A stretch of DNA of 44,859 nucleotides from assembly GCF_003602005.1 (NCBI RefSeq), contig NZ_QZWD01000025.1:1-44859 (forward strand). Direction: 5' to 3'. The notes beneath the pieces are model-generated. The model was not told where the DNA came from. It made no database searches and was given only the letters and a program-made list of their open reading frames with translations. The stretch comes from Salinisphaera sp. Q1T1-3. Lineage in GTDB: Bacteria > Pseudomonadota > Gammaproteobacteria > Nevskiales > Salinisphaeraceae. The stretch's first letter is position 1; every line of letters begins with the position of its first letter. Positions 1 through 7,112 of this stretch are shown here, piece after piece. The position numbers and the translations under genes are program-made.

Positions 1-33
1 AACGCTGAGTCGCGCATTCTTGTGCGTGTTCAT
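1..33 (-). CDS. IS481-family transposase, first 11 codons (partial)
   Basis: The frame starts with ATG at 33 and reads MNTHKNARLSV before the window ends. MNxHKNARLT is a common opening of IS481 transposases, DDE enzymes with an N-terminal helix-turn-helix. A good ribosome site (AAGGAG) lies about 10 bases upstream on the minus strand. Family assignment rests on this start and on the matching copy at 44771. Whether the rest is intact cannot be seen. Confidence 0.7.
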   Translation of the reverse strand, partial: MNTHKNARLSV

Positions 34-119
34 CCGGGTGGCTCCTTTGGCTTCTGGATTTCAGCACCCATCAGCTTCAAGGGTCGCGGCTCGGATGAAC
101 AATCTACTGAGAGGTCACA
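1..119 (-). mobile_element. IS481-like element, 5' end (cut by window edge)
   Basis: On the minus strand the element starts at 119 with TGTGACCTCTCAGTAG. It runs through a leader of about 85 bp into a transposase start at 33. The same terminus and leader occur at 44684 on the plus strand with scattered differences over about 120 bp, so the two are diverged copies of one family. IS481 elements typically begin with TGT. The flanking bases 120-125 are CCTAGG, matching the NCTAGN target described for Bordetella IS481. Only the 5' end is in the window. Confidence 0.8.
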
Positions 120-120
120 C

Positions 121-383
121 CTAGGGCCTGTTGAGGTTTCGTTCGAGCGCCTTTTCGTCGAGAGACCGCCGTGTGTCCGGCAAGGCTCGCAACGCCGCCG
201 GGCGGGATTTGTGGCCCAACCCTTCGGGACAAGTGCCCCAAAATCAAAAACACGACGGCAATCCAGCGTTCTACACGCTGGCGCAGAATGACACGCTATG
301 CGTGCTATGCCTCGTCTTGCCGCCCATCGTCAATTTCAGGGCGCACTTGGCGCGGACTCGCACGAAGCCTCAACAGGCCCTAG
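121..383. repeat. MITE-like intergenic repeat, subfamily A, copy 1
   Basis: The element is 263 bp with a perfect 16-bp terminal inverted repeat: CTAGGGCCTGTTGAGG at 121-136 and its reverse complement at 368-383. The similarity continues imperfectly inward (TTCGTtCGAG against TTCGTgCGAG). The interior shares long blocks with 32051-32273, including the stretches around 145-190, 210-235 and 340-370. The short open frames across it are not convincing genes. The left end lies directly against the IS481-like element. Between 384 and the stop codon at 480 I see nothing beyond a weak hairpin near 455-482. Confidence 0.8.
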
Positions 384-479
384 CCGCAACACCTGCCGCG
401 GGCGGGACGGCGATCTATCGCGCGACGACAGACCAAGCCCATCCGGCCGGCGCCGACGACACCGGCCCGGGTGGTCGTC

Positions 480-1151
480 TCATTCGTCCTCGATGCCCAG
501 CCGCCGACGGACCGCTTCGGCCGTGGCCCGGTTGCTGGTGACGACGGGCAGGCCGAACCGGCGCTCCAGATCAGCCAGCAGATGACGCGTCGGCAGATTC
601 GTACAGCTCAACAGAAGCGCTTCGGCCGGGTCGTCACCGGCTGCGAGTTCGGCAATCGTCGCGGCATCGACCCGACCGATCGCCTGATCCGCGCTCAGCC
701 CCAGAGAACGACTGCTGACCACGTTGAGATCATAGGATTCGAGATAACGCTGCTCGAGTATGGTCACGTCCTGGGTATACGGTGTGCGCAGCCGCATGGC
801 CCGCCCACGACGACGCCCCGCCTCGGCGAACGCACGTGCGGTCGTGACCACCGGGCAACCGGCAACGGCCGCCAGCCGCTCCGCCAGCGCCGTCTCGTGC
901 GCGGCGCCGCGAAAGAAGGACCCACTGGTACAGGCAAAGGCCACAACGCTCGGGTCGATATCGGCGATGAGTGCCGCCGCCTCGAGCGCATGGTCCTCCA
1001 TGACAGCGAGCCCTGCCTCGGTGACCGACGGCAACCGCATCCGGGCGAAATGCACGGAGCAGCCTGGGCCGAGCAGCGCCGGCAACTCCTGTTCGATCGT
1101 GGTATCCGTCGAGGGCACCAGCACCCCGACACGGATAGGCGATTCCGTCAT
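480..1151 (-). CDS. Asp/Glu racemase-superfamily protein (maleate isomerase / arylmalonate decarboxylase-like)
   Basis: This 223-residue protein belongs to the two-cysteine Asp/Glu racemase fold. Cys74 lies in ACTSGSFF and Cys183 in LLSCTNLPT, the usual positions of the paired catalytic cysteines in maleate cis-trans isomerases and related enzymes. It opens with RVGVLVPSTDTTIE, typical of the maleate isomerase branch. Its start overlaps the stop of the upstream transporter by 4 bases (ATGA), so the two are translationally coupled. Beside a 5-oxoprolinase-type locus, a racemase or isomerase acting on a substituted dicarboxylate or amino acid derivative is plausible. The substrate is inferred, not shown. 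Hydantoin racemase-like activity is an alternative. Confidence 0.82.
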   Translation of the reverse strand: MTESPIRVGVLVPSTDTTIEQELPALLGPGCSVHFARMRLPSVTEAGLAVMEDHALEAAALIADIDPSVVAFACTSGSFFRGAAHETALAERLAAVAGCPVVTTARAFAEAGRRRGRAMRLRTPYTQDVTILEQRYLESYDLNVVSSRSLGLSADQAIGRVDAATIAELAAGDDPAEALLLSCTNLPTRHLLADLERRFGLPVVTSNRATAEAVRRRLGIEDE

Positions 1152-2413
1152 GACACGACTCCAAAGACGCTCAGCAGCGAAGTACCGCCCAGCAGAACAA
1201 CCACCGCAACGACAATCAGGCCCAGCAGATTCTGGAGCCAGCCATTACGCCAGGCCCCCATCAGACGCCGATGGTTGACGGCGACCAGCAGAGCGATCAC
1301 CAAAATCGGCAACAACAGCCCATTGGTGAACTGGGCAAACAGGATCAGCGCCAGCGGCTTGGTCTGGAACGTCGCCGAGATCGTGCCGAACAGCAACACC
1401 GCGAGCCAGACGATACGAAACGGCCATGCGCGCATGTTCTGCCCGAACCCGAGCGAGGTGCTCACCGCGTAGGCAGCCGCCAGGGCCCCGGCGATTGCAC
1501 TGGTCAAGCCTGCCGCGAACAGCCCGAGCGCCATGAAATAAGGCGCGGCCGGGCCCAGCAGCGGTTCGAGCTGGCGCGCCAGCGCCCCGGCACTGTCCAC
1601 CGTGATATGGCGGCTGAAAAACGCGGCCGCGGCCGTCACCAGGATCGCCAGCGTGATGAGGCCACCGATCGCCACGGAGATGACGGTGTCGATGCGGGCG
1701 GCGCGAATCGAACGCGCGAGAGCGCGGCCGCGTGGGTAGGCTTCGAGCACGCCCGATGAATGCACGAACAGGTTGTAGCCGACGACTGTCGTGCCGATGA
1801 GCCCGACGGTCAGCATCTGCGCGCCCGAGGGAATCGTGGGGTGCAGCAGGCTCTGGCCCATGGCCAGCAGATCGGGCTGTACGAGACAGGCCGTCGTCAC
1901 GAAGACAAGACACATCACCGCAACCATGCCGGACAGCGCCCACTGGATGACCCGGAATCGGCCGGTCCAGAGCAACGCACCGACCAACAGGCATATCACC
2001 GGCGGCCAGTATCGTGGGTCGGTTGCTGTCAGGCCCGACAGGCCCGCCGCCGTGCCCGTGATATCCCCGGCCGCATAGACCGCACTGCCAACCCCGAGCG
2101 CGGAGACGATCAGGGCGACCAGGGCCCAGCGCGCCGGGCCGCGTGGCACGAGCCCGCGTATCGCATTGCCCAGGCTGGCGCCAGTGGCCAGACCAAGGCG
2201 TGCGGCCATTTCCTGGAGAATCATGGTCGCCACGATCGAGAACAGGATCGCCCAGAGCAAGGCGAACCCGTGTTCCGCGCCGGCCAGCGTGGCCGTCGTG
2301 ATCGTGCCCGGCCCGACGAAACAGGCCGCCACCATGATCGCCGGCCCCGGCCGCCAGCCACTCCTCGGCGGTGTCGGCACCGTATCGCGTTCCTCTGCGG
2401 TCCGTTCAATCAT
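1148..2413 (-). CDS. Nramp-fold membrane transporter lacking the metal-ligand motifs
   Basis: This 421-residue protein has about 11 hydrophobic segments and Nramp signatures such as LQEMAARLG and NLFVHSSGVLEAY. In true Mn/Fe Nramp proteins helix 1 carries DPGN and helix 6 carries MPH. Here they read GPGT (34-37) and VGY (211-213), so the metal-coordinating Asp, Asn and Met are gone. The B. subtilis pxp (ycsF-kip) operon also contains an Nramp-like gene, ycsG, which fits this position opposite pxpABC. I infer import of an organic substrate of the pathway rather than a divalent metal. The start at 2413 has GGGAAGGG upstream, and a GntR-type operator lies 12 bp before it. Confidence 0.85.
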   Translation of the reverse strand: MIERTAEERDTVPTPPRSGWRPGPAIMVAACFVGPGTITTATLAGAEHGFALLWAILFSIVATMILQEMAARLGLATGASLGNAIRGLVPRGPARWALVALIVSALGVGSAVYAAGDITGTAAGLSGLTATDPRYWPPVICLLVGALLWTGRFRVIQWALSGMVAVMCLVFVTTACLVQPDLLAMGQSLLHPTIPSGAQMLTVGLIGTTVVGYNLFVHSSGVLEAYPRGRALARSIRAARIDTVISVAIGGLITLAILVTAAAAFFSRHITVDSAGALARQLEPLLGPAAPYFMALGLFAAGLTSAIAGALAAAYAVSTSLGFGQNMRAWPFRIVWLAVLLFGTISATFQTKPLALILFAQFTNGLLLPILVIALLVAVNHRRLMGAWRNGWLQNLLGLIVVAVVVLLGGTSLLSVFGVVS

Positions 2414-2424
2414 GCCCTTCCCTT

Positions 2425-2435
2425 TTGTTGAACAA
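2425..2435. promoter_or_regulatory. Putative GntR operator 1
   Basis: TTGTTGAACAA is an 11-bp palindrome around one central base. It lies just upstream of the transporter start on the minus strand. Its exact reverse complement recurs at 2640-2650, ahead of the GntR operon. FadR/FCD-type GntR regulators commonly bind short palindromes of the TTGTnnnACAA kind. Two copies, one before each divergent unit, suggest joint control. Confidence 0.6.
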
Positions 2436-2630
2436 TCAAACCCGAAAAAGCATGAATCGGGCCAGCCATGTCTGACATCGTCTTACCGACGGGCCTCTCG
2501 CCACCGCGACGAAACCACTAAGGCCTGATAAATCACTTTAATTACAGATTCTTACGGCACAAACGGTCTTCTTTCATCGGGCCACAACGCAAACCCGATC
2601 TGAGGTCCGCTGGTGATGAGTACGTCGGCT

Positions 2631-2660
2631 TTGACAAAATTGTTCAACAAAAACTAAAGT
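2631..2660 (+). promoter_or_regulatory. Promoter of the gntR-pxp operon with GntR operator 2 in its spacer
   Basis: TTGACA at 2631-2636 is a perfect -35 box. TAAAGT at 2655-2660 is a 4/6 -10 box after an 18-bp spacer (CTAAAG at 17 bp is an alternative). The palindrome TTGTTCAACAA at 2640-2650 fills the spacer, so a bound repressor would block polymerase. This predicts autoregulation by the adjacent GntR protein. The predicted transcript start is near 2667. Confidence 0.6.
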
Positions 2661-3007
2661 CCCAAACCATGACTTGTCCACACGCCATTCGTCGCACGAC
2701 GCTGCTTGCCGGCCGATCCTCGGCCGCGGTCAACGCGCGCGTGCATGGGCGTGATGCTGCCTGCATGCGGGAGACGACCGTGCCGACCGAACGCATCCCA
2801 CTGCACTCGACGGGGGCAGCAATGCCCGCTTTCGGGGCAGGACATCGATCGGGCGTGACGTGTTGCCACCACGCCGACAAACCGATGATGACGGGCCTCA
2901 CAACGCCGCGACCCCACGGCTTGCCCGGCGCCATGGCACGGGCCGGCACCGAAATCAAAACGCGTAAACTGCGGGCAAACCCACGCACCACATCGAAACC
3001 GGACAAT
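2661..3007 (+). other. Long leader or N-terminal extension upstream of gntR
   Basis: About 345 bases separate the predicted transcript start from the chosen gntR start. The gntR frame stays open back to an ATG at 2669, but the encoded stretch is Arg/Thr/Pro-rich and resembles no GntR N-terminus, and an ATG two bases from the transcript start has no ribosome site. I treat it as untranslated. No riboswitch, tRNA or clear terminator was recognised in it. Confidence 0.35.
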
Positions 3008-3682
3008 ATGGTGGCCAACAGCCCGACGCCCGCATCGGACGCCGTCGTCGATCGCGTTGCGGCCGCGCTGCGCTCGCGCATCGTGGCCGGCGAACTCAAA
3101 CCGGGAACACGCATTGTTGAACAAGCGCTAGCCCGGGATACGGGCGCTTCCCGCAACACCCTGCGCGAAGCCCTGCGGCTGCTGCGCACCGAGCGGCTTA
3201 TCGAACATGTGCGACACAAGGGCGCGGTCGTACGTTTCGTCAAACCGGCCGAAGTCATCGATATCTACAAGGTTCGACGCGCGCTGGAAATCCGGGCATT
3301 GCAGGAATCCGGGGTCGCTGCCGGGGATCGCCTGCGGCAGGTCCGCGAGGCCATCGAACAATCCGAGGCCGCCCTGCGCGAAGGCCGATGGCAGGATGTC
3401 GGTACCGGCAGCCTGCGTTTTCATCAGGCCCTGGTCGGGCTGCTCGATTGCCAGCTGCTCGACGAATTCTTCGAATCCACCGTCGCTCAGATGCGGCTGA
3501 TCTTTGCCGTCATGGCCGACGAAGGCGCGTTCCAGTCGCCGTGGATTCCGCGCGATCGGGCGATTCACGATGCCTTTGTCGCCGGCCGCCGCGACGAAGC
3601 CATCGACCGTCTGCGCCTGTATCTGGACGACTCCGAGCGCGCCACGCTCGATGTGGTCCATGCCCATCACGCCTCCGACTAG
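3008..3682 (+). CDS. GntR-family regulator, FadR (FCD) subfamily
   Basis: With the start at 3008 the protein has 224 residues, normal for the FCD subfamily. Residues 11-78 form the winged helix, with the typical GELKPGTRIVEQALARDTG and RNTLREALRLL recognition region. Residues 85-220 are the all-helical FCD ligand domain. Its usual metal ligands look mostly replaced: the DLxFH motif reads SLRFH at 135-139, so the Asp is Ser, and later His positions also differ. The effector may therefore bind without metal. It likely represses its own operon and the divergent transporter through the two TTGTTSAACAA sites. Upstream in-frame ATG codons (2669, 2931) are less likely starts. Confidence 0.88.
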   Translation: MVANSPTPASDAVVDRVAAALRSRIVAGELKPGTRIVEQALARDTGASRNTLREALRLLRTERLIEHVRHKGAVVRFVKPAEVIDIYKVRRALEIRALQESGVAAGDRLRQVREAIEQSEAALREGRWQDVGTGSLRFHQALVGLLDCQLLDEFFESTVAQMRLIFAVMADEGAFQSPWIPRDRAIHDAFVAGRRDEAIDRLRLYLDDSERATLDVVHAHHASD

Positions 3683-3696
3683 AAAAGGACTTGCCG

Positions 3697-4542
3697 ATGC
3701 CATCTCCCGCCGCTGCCTATCAGCCCGCCTCGGACACCGAAGTCGCCCGTCACCGGACGTTCTGCGACGGCATCGCCGCGGCCGAGCGCACGCCGGTCGA
3801 GCGTTTCACGCTGCCGATTCGCAGCGGCCGGGCCTGGCATGTGCCGGCCGGCCATGTCTGTCGCATCGTGGCGACCGACGGCCCCCAGGTCGGCGACCTG
3901 AATATCTGGAATGCCCACAACCCCCGCGAACACATGTGGGCGGCCCGGACACGCCAGATGCAGGCCGCGCACGTGACGACCTACGACCGGCTCTGGTCGA
4001 CGCTGCCCTACCTGCGCCCGATCGCCACGATCACCGGCGACTCGCTGGCGCACTACGGCGTCGACGATGAAGGCGGGCGCGTCCACGATCTATTGGGCAG
4101 CCGCTGCGATCCGTACGTGAACAAGATTCTGTCCGGCGAGGAATTCGACTATCACTGTCACTCGAATCTCACACGAGCGGTGCTGCCCCACGGACTGACC
4201 GAATTCGATGTGCATGACGTGCTCAACGTGTTTCAGTGCACCGGGCTGAATGACGAAGACCGTTACTTCATGAAGGCCTGCCCGGCCGAGGCCGGCGATT
4301 ATCTCGAATTCTTCGCCGAGATCGATCTGTTGTGTGCCCTGTCGACCTGCCCGGGCGGCGACCTGTCGGTACCGCTCTGGGGGCCGGATGCCCGCGACCC
4401 GATCGATACCTGCCGGCCACTGGGGGTCGAAGTCGATGCCGTGGCACCGGCGGCCCTGGCGGACTGGCATTCGCCGGCCGTGGCCGACTATGCCGGGATG
4501 CACGGCCTGTCCGCGCCGCGCCACGACGGCACGCGCGGCTGA
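3697..4542 (+). CDS. DUF1989 protein (urea carboxylase-associated / carboxyguanidine deiminase-like)
   Basis: This 281-residue protein is of the urea carboxylase-associated family. It shows WHVPAGHVCRIV, QVGDLNIWNAHNPREHMW, GSRCDPY, HCHSNL and HDVLNVFQCTG, conserved family blocks rich in Cys and His that probably bind metal. Known members act with urea or guanidine carboxylase; the CgdAB pair deiminates carboxyguanidine. Here only one copy is present and the partner is a pxp-type carboxyltransferase, so the substrate probably differs. The start at 3697 is set by AAAAGGA at 3682-3688. The longer upstream frame overlaps gntR and is spurious. Confidence 0.85.
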   Translation: MPSPAAAYQPASDTEVARHRTFCDGIAAAERTPVERFTLPIRSGRAWHVPAGHVCRIVATDGPQVGDLNIWNAHNPREHMWAARTRQMQAAHVTTYDRLWSTLPYLRPIATITGDSLAHYGVDDEGGRVHDLLGSRCDPYVNKILSGEEFDYHCHSNLTRAVLPHGLTEFDVHDVLNVFQCTGLNDEDRYFMKACPAEAGDYLEFFAEIDLLCALSTCPGGDLSVPLWGPDARDPIDTCRPLGVEVDAVAPAALADWHSPAVADYAGMHGLSAPRHDGTRG

Positions 4543-4567
4543 GCGCGGCGCCGCTGCCATGATTCGC

Positions 4568-4610
4568 CGCGCCTGCCGGATGCATCGCCCGCACGACTCC
4601 GGCAGGCGCG
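4568..4610 (+). promoter_or_regulatory. Strong intercistronic stem-loop
   Basis: CGCGCCTGCCGGA (4568-4580) and TCCGGCAGGCGCG (4598-4610) form a perfect 13-bp stem around a 17-base loop. It lies 26 bases after the DUF1989 stop, in the 185-bp gap before pxpA. No T-run follows, so simple intrinsic termination is unlikely. Processing, mRNA stability or partial attenuation are possible. Confidence 0.6.
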
Positions 4611-4727
4611 CGGGCGCCATCGACGGCGACGCCTCCGGGATCAACCCGGCAGAGGGCCACGCTGCGTTGCTCCCGGCCACAATCTGTCGCAACGTCATCT
4701 GACGCCTATTCGAGCCCAGATACGCCT

Positions 4728-5486
4728 ATGCCCACCATCGATCTCAATGCCGACGTCGGCGAATCCTTCGGCCGCTGGCAGCTCGGCGACGATGCCGCGA
4801 TGTTCGAGTCGGTGACCAGCGGCAACATCGCCTGCGGTTTCCATGCCGGCGACCCGTCGACGATTCGTGCCACCTGTCGGGCCGCGGTCGATGCCGGGGT
4901 ATCGATCGGCGCCCACGTCGCCTATCGCGACCTGGCCGGCTTCGGCCGTCGCTTCGTCGATTGTGCCTCGGGCGAGCTGGCCGACGACGTGCTCTATCAG
5001 CTCGGCGCGCTGGATGCCTTCGCTCGGGCCGCCGGCGGGCGCATCGGCTACATCAAGCCCCACGGGGCGCTGTATCACGCCATGATCGATCACGAGCCCC
5101 ATGCCCGCGCCGTCATCGAGGCGCTGCGCGCCTTCGATCCGACACTGCCGATCCTGGCTCTGCCCGGCGCGCGCGTGCTGGAACTGGCCGACACACACGG
5201 CATCCGCGGCGTGGCCGAAGCGTTTGCCGATCGCGCCTACAACGCGGACGGCACGCTCGTCTCGCGCCGCAAGCCCGACGCGCTGATCAAAGACGACGAG
5301 ACCATCGTGGCCAATATGATCCGGCTGGCCGAGGACGGCGTGATCATCGCGCGCGACGGCACCCAGGTCCGCGTGGCGGCCGAGAGCATCTGTGTCCATG
5401 GCGACAGCCCGGGGGCGGTGACCACGGCACAGGCCGTGCGACGCGCACTGGACGATGCCGGCATCACGATCGCGGCCTTCGCATGA
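4728..5486 (+). CDS. pxpA: 5-oxoprolinase subunit PxpA (LamB/YcsF family)
   Basis: This 252-residue protein of normal length carries all LamB/YcsF signatures: [10 protein letters not shown] near the start, [11 protein letters not shown] (34-44), [10 protein letters not shown] around 112-121, and CVHGDSPGA near the end. The fold is a TIM-barrel related to polysaccharide deacetylases. In B. subtilis PxpA works with PxpB and PxpC to open 5-oxoproline to glutamate using ATP. The ribosome site at 4728 is weak. The stop overlaps the next start (ATGA at 5483), so subunits are translationally coupled. The added biotin carboxylase downstream suggests a variant of the standard reaction. Confidence 0.92.
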   Translation: MPTIDLNADVGESFGRWQLGDDAAMFESVTSGNIACGFHAGDPSTIRATCRAAVDAGVSIGAHVAYRDLAGFGRRFVDCASGELADDVLYQLGALDAFARAAGGRIGYIKPHGALYHAMIDHEPHARAVIEALRAFDPTLPILALPGARVLELADTHGIRGVAEAFADRAYNADGTLVSRRKPDALIKDDETIVANMIRLAEDGVIIARDGTQVRVAAESICVHGDSPGAVTTAQAVRRALDDAGITIAAFA

Positions 5487-7111
5487 GCGCTGCCGGCATC
5501 CGTCGCGTCGGCACCCGGGCGCTGCTGGTCGAATGCCAGTCGCTGGATGATGTGCTGGCACTGGACGCGCATCTGGCCGAGACGCCGCTGGCCGGCCAGA
5601 TCGAACGGGTCCCGGCGGCCCGCACCCTGCTGCTGGGTTTCGACAGCGCACACCACGTAGCCGCCGCGGGGGCCCGCCTGCCCACGCTCGCCCCCGCGCC
5701 GATCGATGCCGACACCGGCCGCGAGATCACGATCGATGTGGTCTATGACGGCGCGGACCTGGCCGATGTCGCCGACCACACCGGCCTGTCGGTCGAGGCG
5801 GTCATCGCCGCGCATACCGGCCAGCACTGGCGAGCGGCCTTTGGCGGGTTCGCGCCCGGATTCTTCTACATGGTCGGCGATAACGACCGACTCGACGTGC
5901 CGCGACGCGCCGCGCCCCGCACGGCCGTGCCGGCCGGCGCCGTCGGGCTGGCCGGCCATTTCAGCGCGGTCTATCCCAAGCAATCGCCCGGCGGCTGGCA
6001 GCTCATCGGGCGGACCGATGCCCGGCTCTGGGATCCGACCCGCGACTCGCCCGCCCTGATCCGGGCCGGCGACCGGATTCGTTATCGGGCCGTCGATACG
6101 CTGGACGACACGCCGGCCGACGGCCCGGCGAGCGCGTCCGCAACGCAATCCGATGTCGGGGGTGATGCCGGCCCGGCGCTGTGCGTCGTCGACCCCGGTC
6201 TGCAGTCGCTGGCCGAGGATCTCGGCCGACCGGGGCAGGCCCATCTCGGCGTGCCGGTCTCCGGCGTGGCCGACCGGGCCGCGGCCCGCCAGGCCAATCG
6301 GCTGGTCGGCAACGCGCCGGGGGCCGCCGTGATCGAGACCGTGCTCGGCGGGCTCGTCGTGCGTGCCGTCGGCGAGGCCGTGGTGGCCGCGTCCGGCGCC
6401 CCGGGTGTGCTATCCATCGAGGGGCCGCACGGCCCGCGCCGCGCCGAGACCGGCCGGCCCTTTCTGCTGCGCGACGCCGAAACCCTGACATTCGCAGCCC
6501 CCAGCCACGGGCTGCGCCGATATCTGGCCGTACGCGGCGGGTTCGTCGTCGACCCCGTTCTGGGCAGTGGCGCCCGTGACACGCTGTCCGACATGGGCCC
6601 GCCGCCGCTTGCCGCCGGCGATACGCTGTCGATCGGCGCGGCCGACAACGGCCATGTTGTCGGCGCACCGGAGCCGACGACGCTGGCCGCCCCGCCCGAC
6701 GATGGCATTGTCCGACTGCGCGTCGTGCTCGGCCCGCGGGCCGACTGGTTCAGTACGGCCACGATCGAGCGGTTCACCACAACGCCCTGGCGTGTCACAC
6801 AGCAATCCAACCGGATCGGGCTGCGACTGGCCGTCGATGGCGACGACCAGGGCGACGACGCGGAGCCGCCGCTGCCCCGCGATGCGACCGGCGAACTGCC
6901 CAGCGAGGGCACGGTGCCCGGGGCGATCCAGGTGCCGCCGGCCGGCCGGCCCGTCCTGTTTCTCAACGATCACCCGGTCACGGGCGGCTATCCGGTGATC
7001 GCGGTGCTCATCGACGCGGATCGCGACCGCGCCGCCCAGCTCGCCCCCGGCGCAGTCATCCAGTTCGTCGCGGTCGACGCCGACGCGCCCCATTCGATCG
7101 AAGGAAGCTGA
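5483..7111 (+). CDS. PxpB-PxpC fusion (KipI-KipA; biotin-dependent carboxyltransferase-like)
   Basis: One 542-residue chain joins two proteins that are separate in B. subtilis. Residues 1-205 are KipI/PxpB, with [10 protein letters not shown] and [18 protein letters not shown]. After a linker rich in Ala, Asp and Ser, residues 229-535 are KipA/PxpC, with [21 protein letters not shown] and [15 protein letters not shown]. The two halves are homologous to the carboxyltransferase region of urea carboxylase. Next to a biotin carboxylase-BCCP, the fusion would supply the carboxyltransferase that moves carboxylate from biotin to a substrate nitrogen. The start at 5483 is fixed by the ATGA overlap with pxpA. 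GAAGGAAG before 7113 serves the next gene. Confidence 0.9.
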   Translation: MSAAGIRRVGTRALLVECQSLDDVLALDAHLAETPLAGQIERVPAARTLLLGFDSAHHVAAAGARLPTLAPAPIDADTGREITIDVVYDGADLADVADHTGLSVEAVIAAHTGQHWRAAFGGFAPGFFYMVGDNDRLDVPRRAAPRTAVPAGAVGLAGHFSAVYPKQSPGGWQLIGRTDARLWDPTRDSPALIRAGDRIRYRAVDTLDDTPADGPASASATQSDVGGDAGPALCVVDPGLQSLAEDLGRPGQAHLGVPVSGVADRAAARQANRLVGNAPGAAVIETVLGGLVVRAVGEAVVAASGAPGVLSIEGPHGPRRAETGRPFLLRDAETLTFAAPSHGLRRYLAVRGGFVVDPVLGSGARDTLSDMGPPPLAAGDTLSIGAADNGHVVGAPEPTTLAAPPDDGIVRLRVVLGPRADWFSTATIERFTTTPWRVTQQSNRIGLRLAVDGDDQGDDAEPPLPRDATGELPSEGTVPGAIQVPPAGRPVLFLNDHPVTGGYPVIAVLIDADRDRAAQLAPGAVIQFVAVDADAPHSIEGS

Positions 7112-7112
7112 C

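Noticed and set aside
131-541. Open frames inside repeat copy 1
   Set aside because: They follow the repeat, not gene boundaries, and related frames in the copy at 32051 have diverged with shifts. Typical spurious products of a repeat.
2661-3007. Guanidine or other riboswitch ahead of the GntR-DUF1989 genes
   Set aside because: DUF1989 genes can accompany guanidine genes, but I could not recognise any conserved riboswitch motif or terminator in the leader.
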